From Brevipalpus yothersi (taxonomy: Eukaryota > Arthropoda > Arachnida > Trombidiformes > Tenuipalpidae), in contig QZCP01000092.1 of the NCBI GenBank assembly GCA_003956705.1, forward strand, positions 62,001-126,000: a stretch of DNA of 64,000 bases. The letters run 5' to 3'. This document shows, one piece after another, positions 12,577 to 25,200 of the stretch. The first letter of the stretch is position 1; every line of letters starts with the position of its first letter. The translations under genes and the position numbers were made by a program. The notes beneath the pieces were generated by a model that searched no databases, had not been told where the DNA came from, and worked only from the letters and a program-made list of their open reading frames with translations.

Positions 12577-13664
12577 GATGGAAAAAATAATTTCGAAGAT
12601 CATCATTGGACATCATCCACAATAATGAGATCCCAATTAGATCTAGATTTATGATCTCAAAAAACTGGTCAATTTGATCGGAAATCGAGAAGCAATTGGA
12701 AAAATTGAATCTGGATATATTGTCTCATTCATGATCTGGGTCTTCAAAAATACTCCATCGGCTATTCTTATTCCAGTTAATCTGAACCTTTTTGTGCATG
12801 ATAAGATGCTTGTGTATCCAGGGAACCTAAATTAATCATTCAAATTATATTTGTCAAGTTAAGAATACATGTGTTTGGATTACAACTTTATCAGTTTATA
12901 TCTCATGAATCGTAAGATATTCTCAGATCTATTCACTATTGAGTAACGGACTTGACTTGGTAAAAACTTTTAGTAACTCAGACACAGTTTCCATTTAATA
13001 TACTCACCATATCACTAGTCATCATACTTCCTATCCATTGCACAAAATTCGTGGACAACGAAATTAAAGTAACCTGAAGGTGTTATGAACGGTTTCCATC
13101 ACCTGTGAACGTGAAAATTATATTCCATCATTTTTGGCCAATAAAATGTGCGAGTATGTACGATATCCAACCTTTCCCGGTAGTTAGACTAATTAGCCTA
13201 ATGATCATAGCAAAATCAAGCTCTCCACATGGACCGGACGTTTGTCAGCATGAAGATGGACAAATATTGCCTATCCTTTGAAATTATATATATATAATCG
13301 TCCTGCAGCATGGCATTTGTAGATTCTTTCGAGAAACTACTCAACAGTTGACACAATAAAATAGACTGCGGTAAAAACAAATCAATGGACCAACTCAATG
13401 AAAAACAATAGCTCATCCCCTAAATTATCAGGCCCCATTGGGGCACATAGGTCAAATGTGAAAAAAAATTGGAACATACAATTACTTATTGGGTAACAAG
13501 TGTATCGGATTCTTTGAGTAAAATCTTATTCGCACAATCTCAAAGACATAAATACCCACCAAGGATGAATATTGCCAGTGTCGGAAGTAATTGCTAGGTA
13601 GTGATCGAGCTCTTGTAATTATGATTAGATAAGTGAGAATCATCACCATGTAAACCAAAGGGAG

Positions 13665-13703
<39 letters not shown>

Positions 13704-13918
13704 ATGATTCAGCAATGGGGTAAAGTGAGGCAATATCGGTTTTGGTTTGGTTATGTAGCTTTTAGCTGATCATCAGCACTTTGGTTACAATCCCCATTAA
13801 TTTGACCCACAAATCGGCTTCAGCCACCTGAAGTTGATCAATCTGAGTGTTAATTGTAGTGATGGTCCTACCAATTTGTTGTTCAATCAGTATACATTGT
13901 AATATACTCAATTTTTTG
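12577..13918. other. Intergenic region, P450 to Ig/EB gene
   Basis: No coding sequence recognised. It contains a (GA)n tract at 13669-13701. No clear AATAAA was found close after the P450 stop. Confidence 0.55.
13669..13701. repeat. (AG)n microsatellite
   Basis: About 33 nt AG tract, 0.2 kb upstream of the Ig/EB gene start. Confidence 0.95.
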
Positions 13919-16900
13919 ATGAAATTCATTCAACTATTATTATCAATCAGCTTGCTGATTGTTTCTGTTAAAGCACTGAGTGAAGAGTAAGTACATAAAA
14001 TTGATTTGATTCACTTTTCGTGTGTGTACATCAAACAGTATCCACAGAACTGTCCATGAACCGTTATGAATGACCTATGTTAACAGAAAAGTATTTCAGT
14101 TCATGAACTACATCTTAAATTCTTTTTCCTCATGACGAGAAAAAAGTTTTCCACATACAGAAATATGAACTTTACATGGAGATGTCATCATCAAATACAC
14201 ACGCTATAATTATCACTTTCATCGATAATATCAATTATCTTGATTTTTTTTCCTTCTCTCTTTGCTTATCTGTTATTTTGTCTCAATTTCTTTGGGAATT
14301 TTTTTTACTATCCCCATTCCAGGATCGATGTTGACGGTGTAGATTCATCTGAAATTGACAGTGTTGGTGGCTATACTACTGGTGATGTAGTGACAACAGG
14401 TGAAGATTACCGGTATATATGTTCAATGTTGGTCGAAAAACGTAAATTATGTCTTGATTATGGACCTAATTGTGGTGTAAAATTTGAATGGAGCTATCCG
14501 GAGCATTTAATTGAACTCATCAAAACGGGTAAAATTGGTTCAAATGGTCGAGTACGTGTTCAAGAGATACCAATTGAAATTCCTGAACCTGATTTAGTGT
14601 TATATCAATCACATTTACACATCAAAAATATTGGCTACTCTCATCGTGGTCAATGGCACTGTAATCTTAAATTTATGAACAAAGATACTGGAAAAATGGA
14701 TCCCCTAGTCAAATCATTACAAATCAAAGTGAAGGGTGAGTTTTTTTCTGTTCAAAGTGAATCAAAAATGAAATTGATCTTAATCATCATGATATCACGG
14801 TTACATTTGAATTGGTCCTTCAAAATTTAAATTCGGATGATCATTGATTTGATTGATGTAATCGGTATACATATTCGTATATATTCAAACGGCACCAAGA
14901 GTTGACCTAATAGCCTTGGGATCTGATATTAGTAATAATGATTCATTGACAAGTAGAAGTAGTATACTAATTGTGTGATAATTAATAGATATTGGAGAGC
15001 CCATAAAGAGCCCTACAGATCTAGAGAATTTGTCAAGGTGACTCCATATCTGTGATGAAATAGATAAACTTTTTTTTTGCTTTTCACTTTGCTTTTCTTT
15101 ATGCTTATGCCTGTTTCCATCGGTTTACTTATTTTTAGATTCAAGAGGAAAAAATTACGCTCTAATTTGTTAATACATATGTTTTTCGTCTTCATTTTTT
15201 TATTCCACAGAAAATGGTGCCAAAGGCATACCGTGTCTACATAATGATCATTGCTCAAGTTTTAATTGCACCCAAGGTATTTGTATATGTGATGATGTAG
15301 AGCCTATTGAATGGTCTCCCGGCGAATGTCTATCAGGTTAGTTTGTGTGGACTTACACCATCATGTAGTAATAATTGATCTTCATCGATGGAGAGTCAGT
15401 CATTAAATGTGCATAAGTGATCAATGAACATTAATCATTGACTATTTTTTATTTTTTTTCATTTTTCATTTTTTTCTTCCATCAAAATCGTCCCTAATCA
15501 CTATGATCAGCTCCTAGTATCGGTGAAAGATGTCGAATTGATAGTGATTGTCAACGATCGATCGAAGGTACAAGATGCTCGTGTCCTGAAGGATTGAGTG
15601 ACGATGAATGTAACGAAAGTCGTACATGCCAATGTTCTAATGGAGAAGTAGCTGTAAATCTTGGTCTTAAGAGATTCCAATGTATGAAGAAAGGTAAGGA
15701 AAATATTCGACCATTTTGGGTTGTTTTAGGTTTAGGGGTTGAGAAGAAAAATGTGTGTGTGAGTAATCCTACCTTGAATATGATTTTCCTTTTCTTCTTC
15801 TTCCGTATTTTAAAGAGGGAACTAGCAACATTCAGTAAACATCAATAAGCATATTCAGGAACATTAAAATCTATTTCCAGTAATCTAACCATTTTCATGA
15901 TGGAACACACAACACACAAGGTGACATTAAGAAAAGGCAAAAATTTGATCTTCCTTCTTCCTCTTAACCAAGTCCAAAGCAACGACCCTAATGTTTGACC
16001 AAAAGTTTTTTTCCACCAACATAATCACTTCTACTCAGAAGAAGATGAATACACAATTCTGACTGATTCTTAATCTGATTTATTTCTTCATGATCATGAA
16101 CTATAATTCTCTTTCTCTCTCTCTCTCTCTTTCCCAATGCAGTCAAGATGAATGATGCTTGTGAACGATCAGCCCAATGTGAAGCAATTGATCCCGATAT
16201 GTATTGTACATTTGATCATGTGTGCAAATGTAGAGCGGGCAAAAAGTGTCGAGATCCGCTTTCGATAAGCTGCTCAGCCCATAGTGACTGTGGTATAGGC
16301 AAATATTGTTCTTCCTCTGGTCGCTGTCAAGTGCTCAAAAGCCTGGGGTCAGCCTGCAATAGTGATGATCAATGTGATCCAAGTGCCATGTGCTCCACAA
16401 AGTTGCGCGTATGTTCGTGTAAAAGTGGGTACAAAGTATCGTCAATCAAGATGGCTTGTATTCCCGATTATATGTGTAATGCCAATACTGATTGTAAAAA
16501 AGGTTACTGTGATTCTGGGCGATGTAAAAAAGGTGTACCATTAAATAGTAAGTGTAAAGATAGTCGACAATGTCGTGCAATGGACGGTAATTCGATGTGT
16601 GACCGGAAAAGTGAGCTCAATGGTATTAATGGTAATGGTGTGGATAAAGTGTGTGTATGTGCTCCATATTATCAGGAAAGTGAATTAAAGCCAATGTGTA
16701 TACTGGATGGCAAGTGTCTTGGTGATGCTGATTGTAAATCAGAGGATGCTGGCGGTGATTGTGTTGATGGACAGTGTATTTATCCGAGAAAATTGACTGA
16801 AGAATGTGAAATCACCGATCAGTGTTTGCAATCAACAAATTACAGTATATGCAGAGGACAATGTAAATGTCTTAATCCAACTTCGGTCGAAGATCAAAAT

Positions 16901-16943
16901 GAAGGTAAATGTAACTCTGGTAAGTGATTATTTTGAACTTTGA

Positions 16944-16993
<50 letters not shown>

Positions 16994-17639
16994 AATATCG
17001 ATTATTGAAAAATATATCGGATCTTTCAGAGTCATTTTCTGATATTTTTGAAAAGTTTACTAATTATAATGATTGATTCATTTAATTTGCTGATTTTTTT
17101 CTCTTTCTCTATACTATTTGTTTCCTGAAGAGAGAGCATGTGAAAATGATAAAGATTGTCTTCGCAATCAATATTGTGATAAAAATGATCAGAAATGCTC
17201 TTGTTTAAACGGATATAAGCCTCATTTTGATGGTTTTTGCTATAAAAAGAAACTTACACCACCAGATAAAGGCAAGTTTTTTTTGCAATATTTTATTGAT
17301 TATTCTGTGATAATCTGATGATATTTGATTGATTATTAATACATTCTTTTCCTATTTCAGGTCCATGGTTTGATTTTTATGAAAATTTTAGATATGAATT
17401 TTTCGCTGTTGGCATTTTCATTTGCATGGCAATGATCCTACCTATTTACCTGTATTTTGTGTCCAGAAGAGGTAAACGAAAGTGAGTATTTTTTTATCAT
17501 TATTCCGGATAACGTTCAAATTCTCAAATTTATTTCAATTTTTCCTATCAGGTCCAAACAACGTCCTCCAATTCAAACTGTAAATTATACACCCAATCCA
17601 ACTGCACCAGCAATAAGCACAATATCAGGAAGATTTTGA
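13919..17639 (+). CDS. Type I membrane protein with Ig-like domain and EB-like cysteine repeats
   Basis: Eight exons: 13919-13986, 14323-14735, 15211-15336, 15511-15693, 16143-16919, 17131-17271, 17361-17481, 17552-17639; 638 aa. Exon 1 encodes a signal peptide (MKFIQLLLSISLLIVSVKA). Residues about 43-158 look like an Ig fold: Cys56 and Cys136 in YIC and QWHC contexts, with a tryptophan between. Residues about 161-568 are a string of cysteine-rich modules of the type CxxDxxC..C..G.C.C, as in EB/tenascin-like extracellular proteins. A transmembrane helix spans about 583-603, followed by a basic tail of about 35 residues (RRGKRKSKQRPP). Exons 3-5 and 6-7 join in phase 1, typical of shuffled extracellular modules. 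The exon 6-7 intron uses a GC donor. I do not recognise an orthologue; a surface receptor or adhesion protein is a reasonable inference, its ligand is unknown. Confidence 0.85.
16949..16988. repeat. (CT)20 microsatellite inside an intron
   Basis: 40 nt CT tract in intron 5 of the Ig/EB gene, beginning about 30 nt after the donor site. Confidence 0.97.
17272..17360 (+). other. GC-AG intron of the Ig/EB gene
   Basis: The donor reads AAAG|GCAAGT and the acceptor TTTCAG|GT. Joining 17271 to 17361 keeps phase 1 and continues directly into the transmembrane exon. The nearby GT sites (17276 and about 17308) either run into a stop or put the transmembrane exon out of frame. AG|GCAAGT is the usual context of the rare GC donors. 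Confidence 0.75.
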
Positions 17640-18160
17640 TTTTGGACCAACAATAATGCTGGACAATGTTGGAGTACAGCATACTTTTTTCAACTCAACT
17701 CCAAAATAATTCTTTAATCGAAACCATTCTCAAGAACTGAATTGTGTTGCATTCAAAAATCGTATTCCACATCATTGTCATCATTGAAACCATTCAAAAA
17801 GTCTCTCTAGCTCATTTTACTCATTCTGGACACACACATACAAAAGTTTTCCAAATTTCGAATTGATATTTTCCATTGTGATTGAAGATCATTTAGCAAA
17901 ATTTCAAGAATTTCAAGAATTTATTTAAATATCTTTTGGTTCAAAATTGTTCGAACTGTTCGTCTTGCTTACCACCAGAGATCATCTCAAAAAACTTCAT
18001 GATCTCACAATTTTGTAATTATCTGTTGCTACCTTTTTTTTACTCCATTAGAAATGTTCCTAACTCAAATTGGATTACTATCCACTTTTTACTCTACTCT
18101 TCCATTTTTTTTCCTCCCCAAATTGACACACAAACCACTGGTTCAAATTTTGTTAATTGA

Positions 18161-18166
18161 AATAAA
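18161..18166 (+). terminator. Poly(A) signal AATAAA, probably of the Ig/EB gene
   Basis: Canonical hexamer 522 nt after the Ig/EB stop codon. Confidence 0.5.
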
Positions 18167-18448
18167 CATACATCAGCCCTAATCGGGTCCACCAGAATTT
18201 ACATGAACCTCTCTACTTCATGAGAAAAGCCATTCTTGGAATGCTAAGAACACACATACAAACACACCTGATCAAGGTAGGTGTTGTGATATCAGCCTCT
18301 CAACAGAATAGTGAGAAAATGTTGAGGACACACAACAGGTTGAGTCCGATAAAATTTTCAGACAAAATACGGAACCTTTTAAACCGGTTCCAAAAACTTG
18401 GTTCCTAAAACCTAAGAACGTGAATACTGGTGAGAAAAAGATTCAAGT

Positions 18449-18534
18449 TCTCTCTCTCTCTTTCTCTCTCTCTCNTCTCTCTCTCTCTCTCTCTCTTTCT
18501 TCATCTTTCTCTTTCTCTCTCTCTCTCTCCATCT
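18449..18534. repeat. Interrupted CT-rich tract with an N
   Basis: CT repeats broken by TTT and CAT interruptions; position 18475 is an undetermined base, so the true length is uncertain. Confidence 0.95.
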
Positions 18535-19249
18535 CTCTTTCTTCATCTCTCTCCACCTCCAGGCTAACCTCTAAAATTGATCTGCCCAAACTTTGCGGCC
18601 TCGCCATCCATCCCGTTTCAGAATGTAGCTCTGATGATGTGGTCACTTCAGTTATACTGTTTGTGTTCATTCTGGCTTTGTTTCATGTGAATCTTGAGAA
18701 TAAGGTGACTTCCTAGTGTCTAATAGGAATAAGGATCGTTATTACATGCCTCCATGTGGTTATCTATTTGTAGATCATCGTCTTGTTGAAATTCAGTATA
18801 TAACTCACAAACAACAGATCGGAATATGTGTGTGTGTGTGTGTGCTGATTAAGTAGAATTTATCAGTAGTGAGACAGTTCATCATCTTTCCATCTTTATT
18901 TCCATGGAACTTTTGAGGACGAATTCTAGTGACGAAAAGATGAAAATCGGATACAGTTCTACTTCATAATTGTGATGTATATAACGGTCAACGATGTGCC
19001 ACTAGAATTTGTACTGCCATGGTGAAATAATCTAACGTCACCGGACGTTCACTGAACTTTTTCCAGAACAATTGTGCTACTATTCACTGTGCTCATTTTT
19101 GAGGACATCTTACCAAATGATCTTAAGTGGTAGTGTCGAGCTTAGATAAGATCATTTGTCCAAAAGTTTTTCGTTTAATGTTAAATCGTTCATCTCATGT
19201 CATCTCATCTTATAGTTGATTAGTTTGCATGCTTGTCAGTCCGTAATAG

Positions 19250-19257
19250 TATATAAG
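19250..19257 (+). promoter_or_regulatory. TATA box of the cadherin gene
   Basis: TATATAAG lies 40 nt upstream of the cadherin start codon. A start of transcription about 30 nt downstream would leave a 5' UTR of roughly 10 nt, so either the leader is very short or the start site is closer to the box than usual. Confidence 0.5.
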
Positions 19258-19289
19258 TAAGGAAAGGTGAACACACTTGCACAATCAAG

Positions 19290-22200
19290 ATGGATAATCA
19301 TCAAGTTAACCGAAATCGGACATTGCTGTTCATCTGTTCTAATTTGAAAAGATTTTTGACTTCAGTATTGCTCATCATACTTGTGGCAACGATAAAAGGT
19401 GAAAAGTTTTTCTTCTTCTATCTCCAGGAATTTTTGACTCAATTTCGCTTTCGTTAGTTGATATATATCGTTCCTCATGTTAATGATTCAGTTTGCTACG
19501 AATGTGTATACATGTGAGAAGATGTAATCATAAAGATGATGATTAAGAAAGTAGGAGACTTATTTCACCCTATTAATTCTTGATCTGAAATATCTGTATA
19601 TGTAGTGATATCATGAGTTCCATTTTTTTTCTATCTCTCTCTCACTTTCATCCTTGCAAATAAGAAGTATGCATGAGAATGAAAGATTGTTCTTGTTACT
19701 TGGGCAGAATTGTGGTTGTGTTACTAATGGTTAAAATTATGATAATAACATCGTCATAGTGGCTTGAATTCTGGCGAAGCTAATTGAGCATCTCAGGCCA
19801 AGCTTGACGTTTAAGTGTGCTGATACAAATACACATACACACACGCACCAAATATACACACATACTAGATCAACACTTTCTCGGGAATTCAATTCAATTT
19901 TTTTGTAGATGAATTCATATTCCATGCATATCATGAAATAGATACACACAAATAATAATATCATAGTCAATCAAATCAGTGTTGTGTGGACTTTAAGGTT
20001 GAATGAATTTGGACTGATATTCAGGCTCTCTTGACTCTGAACTTTTGCTCAAAGATTTGATAGTCCCTTGATCTGAGATTTTTATCAAAAAATACTGAGA
20101 ATATTCTTTCTGAAGGGAGCAAGAATCAATTTTCTTCCAAATCAATCAAGTGGATTCATGGCAAGTTATATTTGATTGATTCAAGTAGCAGATAATAAGG
20201 CAAGAAGTTTTCAATAAGTTTGATATGATTGTCACACTAATCAAGTGAAGATCAAATTGATAATGTTTGTGTATCCAGTTATCAAAGTATCCATCAACTA
20301 TTAACGATATTCTTTCATGATCAGACTAGTTAAGGTGTCTGATTGATGTGTTATTTGAGCGAAAAATCATGATCATCACTTGAAGGATGGAAAATTATAA
20401 TCGCATGACCGAACCGTTAGATTCTAATTCGTTGTTGTTGTTGTTGCTGCTGTTGTTGAGTAACGAATTTGACCGAATAAAAGCATTTTTGATTCTATCT
20501 CTCTCTCTCTCGATATATTTTCCAGTTGATTATCATAACATTCTCATCTCTCATCTTTTATGTGTATGTATATTTCGTACAGAAACTCGTGGCCAACGAA
20601 GTCGATCTGGACGAAGTAGCTTAGCATTTTTGCCTGGAGGTGATATGAGTGGATTCCATTTATCTGAGGACACCAAAGTTGGCTCTACTATTTATCAATT
20701 ACGTGCCAATGAGCCCACATCACTTCATCACCATTACGGTGGCAAAAGGAAGATTTCATTTTACATTTCCGGTGATGCATTCAGTGTCACCAAAGACACT
20801 GGAATGGTGACCCTTATTAGGCCACTTGATCGAGAAAAGGAGGCAATATTAGATGTTATAATCACAATTGTTGAAGAAAGTTTACCAGGTAAACCGGAAG
20901 ATACACTATCAATTAAGCGAGAGATTATCGTTGATGATGCTAACGATAATCGACCCCAGTTTGTTGGTGAACCTTTTAAATATGCAATCAGTGAATCAGT
21001 TAAAGTTTTCACAACCATTATTGAAAATCTTAAAGTGACCGATGCTGATGCCGGCAGTAATGCCCATCTGGACATCAAGTGTAATTCAATTGTCAATCAA
21101 GCAGCCTGTGATACATTCCAAATTCATACATCCAATATCGCTTCCGGTGTATATATTGTTTCCGTTTCTCTGAGAGGTATTCCACTTAATTATGAATCAA
21201 TGCCCAGCTATACACTACCGTTGATTGCCACCGACAAAGGTGGTCTATCGTCTGATGCCAATATAACCATTGATGTGATCGATGTACAAGATGAGCCACC
21301 AAAATTTCTGAATGGACCATACTCAATTACCGTTAATGAATCAACACCATCGGACACAAGTGTGCTAACAATTATCGCTCGAGATGGTGATGATTCACCG
21401 TCAATCAAACGGGACATTGATCTGGAACTACTATACGATGTGAAAGGCTATTTCACTCTCTCTCGAAGTGATTCCGATTCATGGTCTTTGGTAACAAGTG
21501 ATCGGCTAATGGATCGAGAGGATCCTGAAGTGCTACTTAATGGTGCAATTTATCATCTTGCTTTACGGGCAAGTGAAATTGTGGGAAACTCAAATGCTGG
21601 TGGCTCATCATCACCAAGTGGTATGATGGCTAGCTCGGATGTTAATTATCAACGTAATGCGGCAAGAGCTTCTGGTGCCATATCATTTGCCAATTTAACG
21701 GTGGTCATTCAAGATATCAATGATCAAGAGCCCAAATTTAATCTTAATCATGTGGATCTGCTGGTTCCCGAAGATATAACCAATGGTTCAGCTGTTCCTG
21801 GTCTGAATTTGGTTGCATCCGATTTGGATACTGGACACAATGCCAAATTTTCACTCAGTCTGGAAGACATTGATCCATCACGTCCGGTGGCCCATATATT
21901 TTCCGTTTCACCTACACTTGCAATGGGACGAACACCGGTGATAATTAAGTTGATCAATTCAAATCAGTTGGATTATGAAGATGAGAGAAGACGAAATTTT
22001 ATCTTCAATGTGGTGGCCACACAGGGTACCATTCGAAGTATTGCCACCATCAATATGACTCTTGTGGACACCAATGACAATTATCCACAATTCGATCGGC
22101 CAGAGTATCATGCTAAAGTGTTGGAAAATCAAGTGCCTGCACAAGTGATATACACCATCAAAGCTTCCGATTTGGATTCAGGCAATTATGGTAAGATAAC

Positions 22201-25200
22201 ATATCATCTGAAAGGATTTGGTTCGGAAAAATTTCATATTGATTCGGAAAGTGGACAAATAAGTGTCGCTCCGTGTTCACCCAATTCATATACAAGAAAT
22301 CCTAGTATCAATGATTTCCGGGGACATAATACTGATTCGAACAGTAACAATAATCCAAATGATTGCTTAGATTATGAAACTCAGCCAACATACTCATTAC
22401 GAATCGAAGCCATCGATGGTGGCGGAAAGAGGGCTACAGCTAATTTGCATATCGAAATTGTTGATGTTAATGATAATGTACCACAATTTGTGCGTCCAGT
22501 GTATGTTCGTGAACTTCATGAACGCGATAGCCATATATCACCACCATTGATACTCAGAGCAATGGATGCCGATGGTCCAAGCCAAGGTGGACCCAGTGGA
22601 ATACGATATCGAATTAAATGGTCCAATTTAACTGGTTTGGCTATTGATTCGATTACCGGTGAAATGAAGTTAACCAGTGCGATTGAAGCTAATTTCACTC
22701 GTAATCCAGACACAGGATCTCGTAAAAAACTCAATTACGAAGCTATTATCGAAGCTATCGATGGAGGACAGCCACCACTGACAGCGGAAGCCACTGTCCA
22801 AATGTATGTCCGATCTGAGCGTGATGGTGAACCAATGTTCATCAATGAGCCATACATTGCAATGGTTAAGGAAAATGCTCCACCCGGAAGTGTTGTGTTA
22901 CAGGTGAAAGCTACTGATCCTGATGGACCTGATTCAAAGATACGCTATTCAATTGTTTCCGGTGCAAAGGATAGTTTCGTAATTGATTCAGTGTCCGGTG
23001 AAGTACGAGTAAGTCCAACTGGTGATCTTGATCGTGATGTGTATGGTGTCCAGTATACACTGACCATAGCGGCCACCGATTCTGGTGCACCAAATCCATT
23101 GATTTCAACGGCAGAGGTGACAATCAATGTGGAAGATGTTAACAATAAGCCACCAAAATTTATTGAAGATTCTTATGTTGCCCATTTATCGGAAAAACAA
23201 ATGGTTCCCAATTATGAGATAATCAAGGTGGATGCCAAAGATCCGGATTCAGATGCTAAAATACGCTATTCATTGGATAGTAAACGAATGAAAGTTCATG
23301 ATAAAACTGGTGCATTACTTTCCAATCCATCGTCGGAACGATATTTTGCATCACTATTGAAAATTGATCCCATCAATGGTAGTGTTCGAGTCAATAGTGC
23401 AATTGATCCACAGCGTGCATCAATAATTATCATACCAATATTGGCAAAAGATGTAAATGCTGGGCCAAAAGTCCACAACAACAGCAGATCGACTGATGTT
23501 GTTGATGATGATCAAACTGCCCACGCTGATTTGACATTATATTTACAATCATACAGTGAAAAAAGTCCAATATTCAATAGTCCATGGACACCATCCAATC
23601 CAAAGTATGAAATTAATTTGCCCGAAGAGATGTCCATCGGTTCCACAGTGTTAACATTGGCTGCCAAAAATCCGGCCACCGGTAAGCCGATAAGTGATTT
23701 TCGTAAAATTGTGTCCACAGATGTGGATGATATATTTGGGGTTGACAAAAATTCTGGACTGGTGACCGTGAATAAGCGTATTGATTTTGAACAATTAACG
23801 GTAAAACAATTGAAATTTTCGGTTGAAGGGCACGCTCAATGGATGGATGAGCAAAGTGGTAAAATTCAATCATCATCTTCTATAGCCGACATTATGGTCA
23901 CCATTACGGATATAAATGATAATAGTCCCACTTTTTCACAAGATTTTTATCGTTCCTCGGTCATGGAATCAGCACGATGGCCACAACATGTGCTCACCGT
24001 TCAGGCAAGTGATAAAGATTCTGATCGATATGGTCGAGTAGCTTTCTCTTTATCGGGTGATGGAGCCAATCTATTTGAAATTAACAATCAAACGGGAGCA
24101 ATTCGTGTTAAATCTGGTGCAATATTGGATCGTGAAATGAAATCAAGCTATAATCTTCAGATCACCGCTTTTGACAATGTTGATCTTAGAAGTGATGGAA
24201 GATCAGGATCAGGATCAGGATTGATTGACAATCAAGATGGTCTGATGGTGGTAACAACCACTGAGAATCCATACATTGTTATTGATGGTGCTGGAAGATT
24301 GCCGCTAAGAAAACATCGTAAGACAACAGTTTTCGCCAAAATTGAACTTCTAGATGATAATGATAATGCACCCAAATTTTTGGAAGACAATTATGAAACT
24401 ATTATACCTGAAAGTGTAGCGATTGGCACCAAGATAAGTTCTGTTCATGCCACAGATCCTGATGCTGGTGATAATGGATTGGTTCAGTATGAGGTATCGT
24501 TTATGGAAGGTTTCCACGATCCAAGGGAATCCTTGTTCCGTATTGACCAGGTGACTGGTGAAATATTTGTCAACTCTTCACTATCAGGGAAAGGTCGATC
24601 AGAGCCATACATTCTTCACATTCGAGCGTATGACAATGGTCATCCACAACAATCTTCGATAGCAAAATTTTCCATCATTATCGGTGACATATCGGCTAAT
24701 GATGGTGTTCCACGTTTTGTTAAGCCTGCGGAAAATGAAATCATTTATCTTAATGAAAATTCCAAGCCCAATGTACTGGTATATCAGGTGGAAGCTGTTG
24801 ATGCTGATAACAGAAATTCACCTAACGGTAAAGTGATGTATAAATTTGCTGAGCCATCGCCATACTTTGACATTGATTCAGTTCGAGGAACCATAACCAC
24901 ATCTCGATCAGTGGGTAGAAGTGTCTTCTTGGACAGAGAAAAAACCGAAAATTTTACCCTCATTTTGTGAGTAAACCTCTCGAAAGTATTCATTTGATTT
25001 TCTGATTAATTTTTTCCATTTAAATAGGGTTGCATTTGACCTGGGATCACCGCCTCAAGAATCACAACGTGTAATGGTAATACGTTTGAATGATACTGAT
25101 GATAATCAGCCATTATTCAGAAGATCTTTGGACAGTCCTCCCATGATATTCACAATCGACGAGGAGCTTCCATTTGGAACTGAGATTGGACATGTGGAAG

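Larger units (their letters stand above)
17640..19249. other. 3' UTR and intergenic region, Ig/EB gene to cadherin
   Basis: No coding sequence recognised. It holds the likely 3' end of the Ig/EB transcript, an interrupted CT tract with an undetermined base, and a short TG tract near 18827. Confidence 0.55.

Noticed and set aside
17472..17473. Earlier GT donor in exon 7 of the Ig/EB gene
   Set aside because: It would give a short out-of-frame tail; the stronger GTGAGT at 17482 continues into a basic tail of sensible length.
20387..20582. Cadherin start at 20387 giving a longer first exon with a poly-Leu run
   Set aside because: The frame upstream of 20583 is intron read-through. A proper acceptor sits at 20581-20582, and exon 19290-19398 supplies a signal peptide in the right phase.
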